Below the pieces are notes generated by a model, which did not search any database, was not told the DNA's origin, and worked only from the letters and a program-made list of their open reading frames with translations. A stretch of 64,000 bases of DNA from Belnapia sp. F-4-1. GTDB taxonomy: Bacteria > Pseudomonadota > Alphaproteobacteria > Acetobacterales > Acetobacteraceae. How positions within the stretch are numbered: the stretch's first letter is position 1; each line of letters opens with the position of its first letter. Made by a program: the position numbers and the translations under genes. This document shows positions 18,505-28,426 of the stretch, piece by piece. The stretch is taken from the NCBI RefSeq assembly GCF_000802185.1, contig NZ_KN676113.1, forward strand, positions 2,702,846 through 2,766,845, written 5' to 3'.

Positions 18505-18650
18505 CCCCGCCCCCGGTCGACGAGGCCGAGCATCGGCTCGCCGCGCCCGGCACTCACCAGGCTGTCCCGCTGGGCAGGGCAGCGAGGAAGGCCGCATCCG
18601 GCATCCCGCGTGTCTCCGACGCCGGCCCGCACCATCCCCGCGGTTTTTCC

Positions 18651-19517
18651 TCAGCCCAGGGACTGGCTGACCAGCGCGAAACTGCCCACCCTGCCGTCGC
18701 CGCGCGGCGGCATGCCGCGCACCATCATCCGGCCGGTATCCACCTCGGCCAAGCCGAGGGAGGACAGCCAGGGCGAGAGCCCGCTGTCCTCCGGCACATC
18801 GATGCGGACGAACTGCCCGGCCCGCCTGGCGAGCCCATCGGCCATCAGCGCCTGCGCCGAGGCCCGGTCGGGCGCCACCACCGGCCCCATCACCTGCCCA
18901 CGCCCGAAGCGGCGGAGGAGGGTGAAGCCGATCGCCTCCCCATCCTGCTCCAGCACCATGCCCTCCGCGACGGGCAGCAGCGCGCCCATCAGCGCATCGC
19001 GCGGCAGGCCGAGCGCCCGGCGGTCCAGCGCGGCGAGCAGCGGCGCGCCCTCCCGGCCGGCGGGGCGGAGCCGCTGCCCCGGCGGCAGGGGGACGGGCGC
19101 CGTCGCCGCCACCTCGCCCTGGTGCTGGCGAATGAGGCCCAGGCTGGCGAAGCCCAGCTTGCGGTAGAGCGGCAAGCCGGCGACGGTGGCGCAGAGCATT
19201 ACGCTCCGCTCGCCGAGGATGGCCAGCACGCCCTCGGTCAGCGCGCGCCCGAGGCCGCGGCCTTGGGCCGCCTCGGCGACCACCACCATGCCGAGGGTTG
19301 CTGCCGCCAGGCCGTAGCGCCAGCCGAGCGCCGTGCCGGCCAGGCGGCCATCCAGCTCCGCCGCCAGGCCCTCGCCGAGGGCAAGGGCGAAGGCCCAGTC
19401 CTCCAGCCGGTAGGGCCAGCGCAGCGCCGTGGTCAGTGCCTGCGCCGCCGGCAGGTCGGCGGCGGTCAACGCGCGGAGCTGCACCGTGCCATGGTCCATG
19501 GGAAGCCTCGCCATCAT
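18651..19517 (-). CDS. GNAT-family N-acetyltransferase
   Basis: This 288-residue protein has two GNAT halves. The first contains the acetyl-CoA loop VVVAEAAQGRGLGRAL and LPLYRKLGFASLG. The second half is more degenerate, ending MVRGMPPRGDGRVGSFALV. This tandem layout is known in acetyltransferases acting on small molecules, but the substrate is unknown. ATG 19515-19517 overlaps the TGA of an upstream small ORF and has GGAAGG nearby; a downstream ATG at 19497-19499 is less likely. It is probably the last gene of the oxidoreductase operon. Confidence 0.82.
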   Translation of the reverse strand: MMARLPMDHGTVQLRALTAADLPAAQALTTALRWPYRLEDWAFALALGEGLAAELDGRLAGTALGWRYGLAAATLGMVVVAEAAQGRGLGRALTEGVLAILGERSVMLCATVAGLPLYRKLGFASLGLIRQHQGEVAATAPVPLPPGQRLRPAGREGAPLLAALDRRALGLPRDALMGALLPVAEGMVLEQDGEAIGFTLLRRFGRGQVMGPVVAPDRASAQALMADGLARRAGQFVRIDVPEDSGLSPWLSSLGLAEVDTGRMMVRGMPPRGDGRVGSFALVSQSLG

Positions 19518-19717
19518 GCCTGCCTTCCATACCGGGCCATCACCCGGCCCCGGTCCCGGTCCTTGGCGCCTTCGATGGCCGCAGGCTGGTAAATCGGCAG
19601 GATCGGCAGCTCCTCCCGTAGGATTTCCCGCAGGCGAGTACAGGCGTCCTTGCGGCCCACCTCCAGCACGGCCACGCGCGCTGGGCCAGGGCGGCGGAGA
19701 GGCCCCTGCCTCCGCAT
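19514..19717 (-). CDS. Hypothetical 67-residue protein
   Basis: I do not recognise this gene. It begins two bases after the stop of the FAD oxidoreductase and ends in a TGA that overlaps the ATG of the GNAT gene, so its spacing at both ends looks like a real coupled operon member. The product is basic. It has a proline/arginine N-terminus, a middle RVAVLEVGRKDACTRLREIL and a strongly charged tail (AKDRDRGRVMARYGRQA), with one cysteine and no membrane segment. It could be a subunit of the oxidoreductase or a chance frame. Confidence 0.4.
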   Translation of the reverse strand: MRRQGPLRRPGPARVAVLEVGRKDACTRLREILREELPILPIYQPAAIEGAKDRDRGRVMARYGRQA

Positions 19718-19719
19718 CG

Positions 19720-21057
19720 TCACATCATCCCGGGCTTCTGGATGCGGGAGCCGTCGATCAGGCGCTCGTAGCGGAAGGGGGAGGGATCCACCGCGGGGGT
19801 GCGGCCCAGGATGAGGTCGGCGGCGAGCTGCCCGGCCCCCGGCCCGATCCCGAAGCCATGGCCGCTGTAGCCGGTGGAAAGGTAGAGGCCGGGGAGCACG
19901 CCCACCGGGGCGATCACCGGCACCGCATCCGGCGTGGAGTCGATCCAGCCGCCCCAGATGCGTCCCATCTTCACCCCCGCGAGCTCCGGGTAGGAGGTGG
20001 CAAGCTGCTTCAGGGCCGGCTCCGCCACGCCGGCCTTCGGTGCGGGGTCGAGGATGCGCATGTCCTCCGCCTCGAAGATCGTCGGGCGGTCCATGCGCCA
20101 GCGGCCGACCACGGCCTCGGGACCGCGGAAGAAGGAGGCGCCGATGCCGAACTTCACCATGTGCCGCCGTGCGACGAGCGTCGGCCAGAATTTCCGGGCG
20201 TAGCGCATGCCCTGCGGCGTGATCTCGATCTGGCCCCGGTTGTTGGCTGCGACGATGTAGCTGCCATCCTCGCGCCGGCCGATGGTGATGTCGGGCGTGT
20301 AGAGGCCGCCCGGCGTGATCTCCGGCGCCGGCTCGGTGAGGAAGACGGTGGAGCGGATGCTCGACTGCGGCAGGTCGAGCCCGTGGCGCCGCAGCAGCAT
20401 CGAGGACCAGGCGCCGCCCGCGAGCAGGACCTGTGGCGCGCGGAGGCGGCCATGCTCGGTGACGACGCCGGCGATGCGGCCGCCCTCGATGTCGAGGCCG
20501 CGCACGGCGCAGCGCTGGTGGATGCCGGCACCGAGCTTCCGCGCGGCCGTGGCGATGGCGGGTGCCGCCTTGCGCGGCTCCGCGCGGCCGTCGCGCGGCG
20601 AATGGATGCCCCCAATCCAGCCGCCTGCGGGGCCGGGGACCATCGGAGCCACCTCCTCGGCTGAAAGGAGGCGGCTGTGGAACTGGTAGCCGCGGGCCAT
20701 CTTCACCCAGCGGCGCCAGGTCTCCAGCTCGCTCTCGCTGCGCGTCGCATAGACGAGGCCGGTGCGGCGGAAGCCGACATCGATTCCGGCCTCGCGCGGC
20801 AGGCTGTCCCACAGCTCCATGCTGCGCAGCATGACCGGAATCTCGCGCTCGTCGCGGTTCTGCACCCGGCACCAGCCCCAGTTGCGGCTGGACTGCTCGC
20901 CGGCGATGACGCCCTTTTCCAGCAGGGCGACGCGCTGCCCCGCCTTCGCCAGGAAATAGGCGGCCGTCACCCCCGCGATGCCGCCGCCGATGATGGCGAC
21001 ATCCACCTCGGCGGGCAGGCTCGGGTCGCTGGCGACGGGATCGACGGGTGGCGACAT
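19720..21057 (-). CDS. FAD-dependent oxidoreductase (DadA/glycine oxidase-like)
   Basis: This 445-residue DAO-family flavoenzyme opens with a Rossmann motif VDVAIIGGGIAGVTAAYFLA and the FAD-ribose acidic end LLEKG. WGWCRVQNRDE follows the family's SSRNWG box. The C-terminal motif is LYLSTGYSGHGFGIGPGAGQLAADLI. Enzymes of this type oxidise amino acids or secondary amines. ATG 21055-21057 is preceded by GGAG nine bases upstream. Downstream sit a 67-residue frame and a GNAT enzyme. No signal peptide is seen, so it is cytoplasmic. Confidence 0.88.
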   Translation of the reverse strand: MSPPVDPVASDPSLPAEVDVAIIGGGIAGVTAAYFLAKAGQRVALLEKGVIAGEQSSRNWGWCRVQNRDEREIPVMLRSMELWDSLPREAGIDVGFRRTGLVYATRSESELETWRRWVKMARGYQFHSRLLSAEEVAPMVPGPAGGWIGGIHSPRDGRAEPRKAAPAIATAARKLGAGIHQRCAVRGLDIEGGRIAGVVTEHGRLRAPQVLLAGGAWSSMLLRRHGLDLPQSSIRSTVFLTEPAPEITPGGLYTPDITIGRREDGSYIVAANNRGQIEITPQGMRYARKFWPTLVARRHMVKFGIGASFFRGPEAVVGRWRMDRPTIFEAEDMRILDPAPKAGVAEPALKQLATSYPELAGVKMGRIWGGWIDSTPDAVPVIAPVGVLPGLYLSTGYSGHGFGIGPGAGQLAADLILGRTPAVDPSPFRYERLIDGSRIQKPGMM

Positions 21058-21085
21058 GGCGCGGGCTCCGGGCGGGCTTGGGCGG

Positions 21086-21757
21086 TCAGAGGCCGAGCAG
21101 GCCCGGCAGGCCGCCGATATCGGCGATCTCGTGGAAACCGTAGAAGGCATTGCCGCGGGGCTCGTGGCCGCGATTGACCCAGGCCTTGTCGCGGATGCCG
21201 ATGTCGTGCGCCGTCATCATGTCGTAGCGGAAGGAGGAGGAGACGTGCAGCAGCTCCTCCGGCCGCGCATCCAGCTGGCCCAGCATGTATTCGAAGGCCC
21301 GCAGGCGCGGCTTGTAGGCCTGCGCGCCCTCCGCCGTGAAGACGGCGTAGAAGGGCGCCTCCAGCTTCGCCACGTTGTGGTGGATCTGGTGGTTGGCGGC
21401 GTTGGAAAGGATGACGAGGGGGAATTCCTTCGCCACGCGCTTCAGCGGCTCCGCCACGTCCGGATGCGGGCCCCAGCTCGGCACGGCTTCCGAGAACCGG
21501 GCGCCGTCGCCCTCGCGGCAGGCGATCCCGTGCTTCGCGCAGGTGCGGCGCACGGCATTGTCCAGCACCTCGGCATAGGGCTTCCAGGCGCCGAGGACCT
21601 CGTCCAGCCGGTAGGCGCTGAAGTCGCGCAGGAAGGCATCCATGCGCTTCGCCGGCACGCGGCCTGCGAAGTGCTCGCGTGCGAGCGGGCCCATCTGGAA
21701 GTTGGTCAGGGTGCCGTAGCAGTCGAAGGTGATGTAGCGCGGGCGCGGATGGGTCAT
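21086..21757 (-). CDS. Haloacid dehalogenase, type II
   Basis: This 223-residue HAD hydrolase carries the nucleophile motif ITFDCYGTLTNF, motif II in LVILSNAANHQ, the lysine in AYKPRLRAFEYML and the terminal SSSFRYDMMTAHDIGIRDKAW. The order and spacing match L-2-haloacid dehalogenases, which remove halide from 2-haloalkanoic acids, although many members act on other substrates. Its ATG overlaps the stop of the upstream bdcR-like gene, so it is coupled to that regulator. Confidence 0.86.
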   Translation of the reverse strand: MTHPRPRYITFDCYGTLTNFQMGPLAREHFAGRVPAKRMDAFLRDFSAYRLDEVLGAWKPYAEVLDNAVRRTCAKHGIACREGDGARFSEAVPSWGPHPDVAEPLKRVAKEFPLVILSNAANHQIHHNVAKLEAPFYAVFTAEGAQAYKPRLRAFEYMLGQLDARPEELLHVSSSFRYDMMTAHDIGIRDKAWVNRGHEPRGNAFYGFHEIADIGGLPGLLGL

Positions 21758-22416
21758 GGTGTCTCCTTCGGTCCGGCCGGGTTGCAGGGCGCCGCGTCCG
21801 TCACGCGGCCATCCCGGGGAGGTGGTCGGTCATGGACCGCCTGGGCGAGGCCAAGGCTGGCGAGGCGGGCCGTGGCGAGCAGGCGGTCCAGCCCCTGGCC
21901 GTCGCGGGCCATGGTGGAAAGGCCGGCCATCACGGTGACGACGTAGTCGGTCAGGCGTTCGGCCGCTTCCGGATGGCTGGCCGCGATGAACCGGCGGATG
22001 GTGTCCTCACCGGCGCCGGTCAGGGCGCGGGCCGCTGCTCGCGCCTCGGGGTCGTTGCAGCGGGCACCCTCGATGGCGAGGCAGCCGGCAGCGGCGGGGT
22101 CGGCGGCATAGCGGCGGGCGGCCTCCTCCAGCATGGCGGCGAGGGCTTCGGGCACCGGCCGGCCGGGGCGGAGGATCTCGGGGATGGGGAGGGCCCCGGT
22201 GCCGGTGTAGCGGCCCAGGATGCGGGCGTAGAGGCCGGCCTTGCTGCCGAAGGCGGCGTAGAAGCTGGGCGGGTTGATGCCAAGCGCCTCGGTGAGGTCG
22301 GCTACGCTGACGGCGTCGTAGCCGCGGGCATGGAACAGGCGCTGGGCGGTGGCGACGGCCTGCTCCGGGTCGAAGCGGCGGGGGCGGCCGCGGGCGCGCG
22401 GGAGATTTGTAGTCAT
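21754..22416 (-). CDS. bdcR: TetR-family regulator, BdcR-like
   Basis: This 220-residue regulator has the N-terminus RGRPRRFDPEQAVATAQRLF followed by GYDAVSVADLTEALGINPPS and FYAAFGSKAGLYARIL. This recognition region is nearly that of Escherichia coli BdcR as I recall it. The C-terminal domain (CLAIEGARCNDPEARA, LTDYVVTVMAGLS) fits the same group. It is divergent from a bdcA-like gene, exactly the E. coli arrangement. TGTAG-type palindromes lie at its own start codon and at the bdcA promoter. It probably represses both genes and, by coupling, the HAD gene. The C-terminal 20 residues are a low-complexity extension. Confidence 0.85.
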   Translation of the reverse strand: MTTNLPRARGRPRRFDPEQAVATAQRLFHARGYDAVSVADLTEALGINPPSFYAAFGSKAGLYARILGRYTGTGALPIPEILRPGRPVPEALAAMLEEAARRYAADPAAAGCLAIEGARCNDPEARAAARALTGAGEDTIRRFIAASHPEAAERLTDYVVTVMAGLSTMARDGQGLDRLLATARLASLGLAQAVHDRPPPRDGRVTDAAPCNPAGPKETP

Positions 22417-22470
22417 TGATACAAAATGCCTTGACGGGGCCTCCGGGTGATTTATGTAGCTGTCACTACG
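22406..22470. promoter_or_regulatory. bdcR-bdcA operators and bdcA promoter
   Basis: TTTGTA-N8-TACAAA (22406-22425) spans the bdcR start codon. A second related palindrome, TGTAGCTGTCACTACG, lies at 22455-22470. Both fit TGTAG-N6-[A/C]TAC[A/G]. Between them is TTGACG (22431-22436) and, 16 bp on, TATGTA (22453-22458), a good promoter whose -10 overlaps the second palindrome. This layout predicts repression of bdcA by BdcR. Confidence 0.65.
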
Positions 22471-22491
22471 TTAAATCTCAAGGAGGGCCTG

Positions 22492-23205
22492 ATGGCCAGT
22501 GTTCAAGGTAAGTCCGTTCTCGTGCTCGGCGGTAGCCGGGGGATCGGGGCGGCGATCGTGCGGCGCTTCGCCGCCGATGGCGCGGCAGTGACCTTCACCT
22601 ATGCCGGGTCGAAGGAGGCCGCGGAGCAACTGGCGGCGGAGACGGGCACCACGGCCGTGATGACCGACAGCGCCGACCGCGACGCCGTCATCGCGCGGGT
22701 GCGCGACAGCGGGCCGCTCGACGTGCTGGTAGTGAATGCCGGCGTGGTCGTCTACGGCGACCCGCTGGAGATGGACCCGGACGCGGTGGACCGGCTGATC
22801 CGCATCAACATCGCCGCGCCTTACCACGCTTCGGTGGAGGCGGCGCGGCGCATGCCGGAGGGCGGGCGGATCATCGTCATCGGTTCGGTCAACGGCGACC
22901 GGGTCTCTTTCCCCGGCGTATCGGCCTATGCGATGAGCAAGTCGGCGATGCAAAGCATGGCGCGCGGCCTGGCGCGGGATTTCGGCCCGCGCGGGATCAC
23001 GGTAAACGTCGTGCAGCCCGGCCCGATCGACACCGACATGAACCCGGCGGACGGGCCGTTCAAGGACCTGGTCTACCCCAGCATGGCCTTCAAGCGGCAC
23101 GGGCGGCCGGAGGACGTGGCGGGGATGGTCGCCTGGCTGGCGGGGCCGGAGGCGGGCTTCGTCACCGGGGCGATGCACACCATCGACGGCGGCTTCGGCG
23201 CCTGA
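22492..23205 (+). CDS. bdcA: SDR-family oxidoreductase BdcA-like
   Basis: This 237-residue short-chain dehydrogenase has the same length as E. coli BdcA, the c-di-GMP-binding biofilm-dispersal protein. It shows the nucleotide motif VLVLGGSRGIGAAIVRRF, DVLVVNAGVVVYGD and the catalytic Ser in IIVIGSVNGD. The catalytic YxxxK is in AYAMSKSAMQSMARGLARDF. GAMHTIDGGFGA forms the C-terminus. ATG 22492 has AAGGAGG six bases upstream. It is divergent from its TetR regulator. Whether it acts on biofilm through c-di-GMP binding here is inference; it may be an ordinary NADPH-dependent reductase. Confidence 0.88.
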   Translation: MASVQGKSVLVLGGSRGIGAAIVRRFAADGAAVTFTYAGSKEAAEQLAAETGTTAVMTDSADRDAVIARVRDSGPLDVLVVNAGVVVYGDPLEMDPDAVDRLIRINIAAPYHASVEAARRMPEGGRIIVIGSVNGDRVSFPGVSAYAMSKSAMQSMARGLARDFGPRGITVNVVQPGPIDTDMNPADGPFKDLVYPSMAFKRHGRPEDVAGMVAWLAGPEAGFVTGAMHTIDGGFGA

Positions 23206-23215
23206 TCCTGCGGCG

Positions 23216-23243
23216 GGCGGGGTGGCCGGCGCACCACCCCGCC
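23216..23243. terminator. Bidirectional hairpin between bdcA and convergent kinase remnant
   Basis: A perfect 10-bp stem GGCGGGGTGG/CCACCCCGCC with an 8-base loop sits between two convergent genes. No T-run follows on either strand. It is terminator-like but not a classical intrinsic terminator. Confidence 0.45.
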
Positions 23244-23258
23244 TTGCCGCCGGGCGGC

Positions 23259-23990
23259 TCAGAGCGAGACGAGGCGGGGGGCGAAGGGCAGGCGGATCAT
23301 GCACTCGACCCCGGCGGGCGCGAAGTCGAGCCGGACCGCGGCATCGAACTCGCGCGACAACCCGCGCTCGATGAGCCTGGTGCCGAAGCCACGACTGGCC
23401 GGCACCCGGACCGGCGGCCCGCCACGTTCGCGCCAGTGGACCTCGAGCTGCGGCTTCTCCTTCGTGGTCCGGTCGATATGCCAGCCGACCTCGACGCCGC
23501 CGCCGGGTGCCGAGAGCGCGCCGTACTTGGCCGCATTCGTCGCCAGTTCATGGAAGGCGAGGTTGAGGGTGACCACCGCCGTCGGCGTCAGCCGCACCGG
23601 GGGGCCCTGCAGCGACAACCGGTCCTGCCCAACCTTCGTGGCATAGGGGGCCAGGGTCTGCCGGACGATGTCGCGGAGCGAGGCACCCTCCCAGGAGCTA
23701 CGGGTCAGCAGGTCGTGCGAGCGGGCGAGCGCGGCCAGCCGGGCCACCAGCGCGTCCTGGAAATCGGCCGGCGTCGGCGCGTAGCGCCGGCTCTGGATCG
23801 TCACCGACTGCACCACGGCCAGCGTGTTCTTGACCGTGTGGTCGAGCTCCCGCAGCAGCACCAGGCGCCTTTCCTCCTCCCGCCGCGGCTCCGTGCGGTC
23901 GCGCATGATCTTGAGGAAGCCCCGGCTCTTGCCGTCCGGCCCGGCGGCGAGCGGCACCAGAACGGCGCCGCCGGAGGTGGCCGGCCGCAC
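23259..23990 (-). CDS. HWE-type histidine kinase, N-terminally truncated
   Basis: This frame of up to 243 residues begins in the last strand of a PAC motif (VLVPLAAGPDGKSRGFLKIM, then RDRTE). It continues with an H box LLRELDHTVKNTLAVVQSV, in which the usual HRVKN reads HTVKN. A HATPase follows with LNLAFHELATNAAKYGALS and a G box in SRGFGTRLIERGL. Full-length relatives carry one or more complete PAS domains before this. Here the HxlR gene stop lies only six bases upstream of the GTG at 23988-23990, and no good ribosome site is seen. It is either a soluble transmitter lacking its sensor or a decaying remnant. Confidence 0.65.
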   Translation of the reverse strand: MRPATSGGAVLVPLAAGPDGKSRGFLKIMRDRTEPRREEERRLVLLRELDHTVKNTLAVVQSVTIQSRRYAPTPADFQDALVARLAALARSHDLLTRSSWEGASLRDIVRQTLAPYATKVGQDRLSLQGPPVRLTPTAVVTLNLAFHELATNAAKYGALSAPGGGVEVGWHIDRTTKEKPQLEVHWRERGGPPVRVPASRGFGTRLIERGLSREFDAAVRLDFAPAGVECMIRLPFAPRLVSL

Positions 23991-23995
23991 GCAGG

Positions 23996-24691
<696 letters not shown>

Positions 24692-24747
24692 GGTTGCAAA
24701 ATATAACTATTCGGGCGAGGCTGGCCAAGCCCCAGGAGGAAAACGCC

Positions 24748-25182
24748 ATGCCGAAGCTGATCTTCGTGAACCTGCCCGTCACCGACCTGACGCGGTCGAT
24801 CGCTTTCTACGAGGCCGTCGGCGCAACGCTGGACCGCCGCTTCACCGACGAGACCGCCGCCTGCATGGTCTTCTCCGAAACCATCCATGTCATGCTGCTG
24901 ACCCATGGCAAGTACCGGCAGTTCACCGCCAAGCCGATCGCCGATGCCCATGCCTCGAGCGCCGCGCTGATCTGCCTTTCCGCCGAAAGCCGCGCCGAGG
25001 TGGATGCCATGGTCGAGCGGGCGGGTGATGCCGGCGGCGCCAGGGACCCGGGCAAGCTGCAGGATTACGGCTTCATGTATGGCCGCAGCTTCGAGGATCC
25101 GGACGGCCATCACTGGGAGATCATGTGGATGGACCTCGAGGCGGCGAAGGCCGCGATGGGGCAGGGGCAGGTGGCATCCTGA
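24748..25182 (+). CDS. VOC-family glyoxalase-like protein
   Basis: This 144-residue single-chain VOC protein begins IFVNLPVTDLTRSIAFYEAV, contains MVFSETIHVMLL, and ends with YGFMYGRSFEDPDGHHWEIM carrying the typical last metal Glu. It resembles YkcA-like lactoylglutathione lyase relatives of the DinB/PhnB group. ATG 24748 has AGGAGGA seven bases upstream. It is divergent from the HxlR regulator, which presumably controls it, possibly for detoxification of a reactive carbonyl or antibiotic. Confidence 0.85.
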   Translation: MPKLIFVNLPVTDLTRSIAFYEAVGATLDRRFTDETAACMVFSETIHVMLLTHGKYRQFTAKPIADAHASSAALICLSAESRAEVDAMVERAGDAGGARDPGKLQDYGFMYGRSFEDPDGHHWEIMWMDLEAAKAAMGQGQVAS

Positions 25183-25249
25183 GGGGACGGCTCGACCTCG
25201 CGGAATTTCGGCGCTCCACTGCGGGCGAAAGCCAAGCGGAGCCCGCCCC

Positions 25250-25642
25250 ATGCGCTTCAACCACGTCGCCAACCGGCTGAACCCCGAGCATTTCGAGACG
25301 GTGGTCGCGCTCTTCACCGCGCGGCTCGGCTTCGCCGTGCTGCGGCGGACGGAGCGCGCCATCTGGCTCCGGCAGCCGGGGGCGAATATCGACCTGCAAT
25401 TCAGCCGCAGCGACACGCCGGGGCGGGATGCGGACAAGCTTCGCTCCCAGGTCTCCTTCCTCAGCGAGACGCCGCGGGAGGAACTGGAGGCGCTGGCCGC
25501 CTGGCTGGCAGGGCAGGGGGTCGAGGCGCGGGTCGGCGCCTATTCGCCGCGGGAATTCTACCTCGACGCCCCGGCGGCCTTCGTCGATTTCGTTGTCGAG
25601 GCCATGCGGCCGGAACTGGCCGACTATCCCCTGGACGAATAG
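25250..25642 (+). CDS. VOC-superfamily protein
   Basis: This 130-residue protein starts MRFNHVANRLNPEHFETVV and continues FTARLGFAVLRRTERAIWL with LDLQF-like strands. The end DAPAAFVDFVVEAM lacks the DPDGN motif. It looks like a degenerate glyoxalase/bleomycin-resistance fold. The ATG at 25250 is chosen by the conserved start of the first strand; no strong ribosome site precedes it. It is 67 bp after the previous VOC gene on the same strand and may be cotranscribed with it. Confidence 0.7.
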   Translation: MRFNHVANRLNPEHFETVVALFTARLGFAVLRRTERAIWLRQPGANIDLQFSRSDTPGRDADKLRSQVSFLSETPREELEALAAWLAGQGVEARVGAYSPREFYLDAPAAFVDFVVEAMRPELADYPLDE

Positions 25643-25693
25643 GGGCGTGAGCCCCTTGCATCCCCCCCGGCCCCCTGCCACACCCGCGCCCGC

Positions 25694-26844
25694 ATGACCG
25701 ACGACCTGCCCAACCCCGCCCTCCTGCCCGCCGGGCTGATGGACCTGCTCCCCCCCGAGGCGGAGCGGGAGGCGGCGCTCGTCGAGACGCTGATGGCCGC
25801 CTTCGCCGGCCATGGCTATGAGCGGGTGAAGCCGCCGCTGCTGGAATTCGAGGACAGCCTGCTCGCCGGCTCCGGCGCCGCCGTCGCCGAGCAGACCTTC
25901 CGCCTGATGGACCCGGTCAGCCAGCGGATGATGGGGCTGCGCGCCGACACCACGCCGCAGGTCGCCCGCATCGCCGCGACGCGGCTCGGCCTGCAGGCCC
26001 GGCCGCTCCGCCTCTGCTATGCCGGGCAGGTGCTGCGCGTGCGCGGCACCCAGCTCGCGCCGGAGCGCCAGCTGCCCCAGGCCGGCATCGAGCTGATCGG
26101 CAGCGACGCGGCGGAGGCCGATGCCGAGGTGGCGCTGGTCGCCGCCGAGGCGCTGGCGCGGGCCGGCGTCCCGGCGGTGAGCCTCGACATCACCCTCCCC
26201 ACCATGGCGCCGGCCCTGCTCGAGGCGGCCGGCGTGCCACCCGCGCTCAGCCAGCGCCTGGCGCGCGCCCTCGACCGCAAGGATGCCGCCGCGGCGACGG
26301 CGCTCGCCGAGCAGGCCGGGCCGCTGGCCGCCGCGCTGCCGGTGCTGCTCGCCGCCGCCGGCCCGGCCGATGGCGCGCTGGCGGCGCTGGCCGCGGCCGA
26401 CCTGCCGCCGGCGGCACGGGCCATCGCCGACAATGCGGCGGCCGTCATCGCCGCCATCCGGGCGCGCGAGCCGGGGCTGCGCCTCACCCTCGACCCGGTC
26501 GAGTTCCGCGGCTTCCGCTACCATGTGGGCGTCGCCTTCACCCTCTACGGGCCGGGCGCGACCGGTGAGCTGGCCCGCGGCGGCCGCTACGTCTCGGCCA
26601 ATGACGAGCCGGCGACGGGGATGAGCCTCTACCCCGACGCCGTGCTGCGTGCCGCCGCCCCCATGGCGCCGCGGCCGCGCCTCTTTCTCCCCCTCGGCAC
26701 CCCGCCCGCCGCCGCCGCGGCCTGGCGGGATCAGGGCTTCGCCACCGTGGCCGCGCTCGGCCCGGGCGACAGCCCCGCCGCGCTCCGCTGCACGCATGTC
26801 CTGCGCGATGGCGAAGCCATGCCTTTCAGCAAGGACGACGTGTG

Positions 26845-26845
<1 letters not shown>
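25694..26845 (+). CDS. hisZ: ATP phosphoribosyltransferase regulatory subunit HisZ
   Basis: This 383-residue HisRS-like paralogue activates the short form of HisG in the first step of histidine synthesis. It has class II synthetase-like elements. [20 protein letters not shown] is the family's start, followed by [47 protein letters not shown] and [10 protein letters not shown]. It lacks the HisRS anticodon domain, as expected. The stop overlaps the purA start by one base (TGATG), and hisZ-purA adjacency is typical of alphaproteobacteria. No hisG lies nearby. Confidence 0.93.
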
Positions 26846-28134
<1,289 letters not shown>

Positions 28135-28135
28135 C

Positions 28136-28426
28136 GTGCCGGCGCTCTACCCGCATCTCGCCGGCTTCATCCAGGCCTGGTTCCACCAGGATTGCGACCT
28201 GGACGGCGACGATGCGGACATCGTCGCCGAGGCGCGGCGGGTGACGCCGGCGGCGGAGCGCGCGCTGCTCGCCGCCGAGATCCGCCGCTTCCTCGCCGAC
28301 CATCCCGGCAGCCTCGCCGATGCCGCCTTCCTGCGGCATCTGGAGCCGGATATCGACCCCTCGGCCAACGGCCAGTCCACGGCCGATTGGCTGGGGGTGA
28401 TCCTGCGGCTGCTGGAGCAGCCTTAG
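28136..28426 (+). CDS. CdiI-like immunity-type small protein
   Basis: This 96-residue protein starts with GTG one base after the purA stop. The pattern YPHLAGFIQAWFHQDCDLDG followed by an acidic helical region (AERALLAAEIRRFLADHP) and SADWLGVILRLL resembles the short proteins annotated as contact-dependent growth inhibition immunity proteins (CdiI_2-like). No CdiA/CdiB genes or toxin are present. In this orphan setting the name describes fold similarity rather than a known role. It converges on the lipase gene with a 4-bp overlap. Confidence 0.55.
   Translation: MPALYPHLAGFIQAWFHQDCDLDGDDADIVAEARRVTPAAERALLAAEIRRFLADHPGSLADAAFLRHLEPDIDPSANGQSTADWLGVILRLLEQP

Noticed and set aside
18498..18635. 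A 45-codon minus-strand frame between the ligase and GNAT genes, ending MLGLVDRGRGY
   Set aside because: No ribosome site, no coupling and no recognised family. It may be the tail of a lost gene, but support is too thin to annotate.
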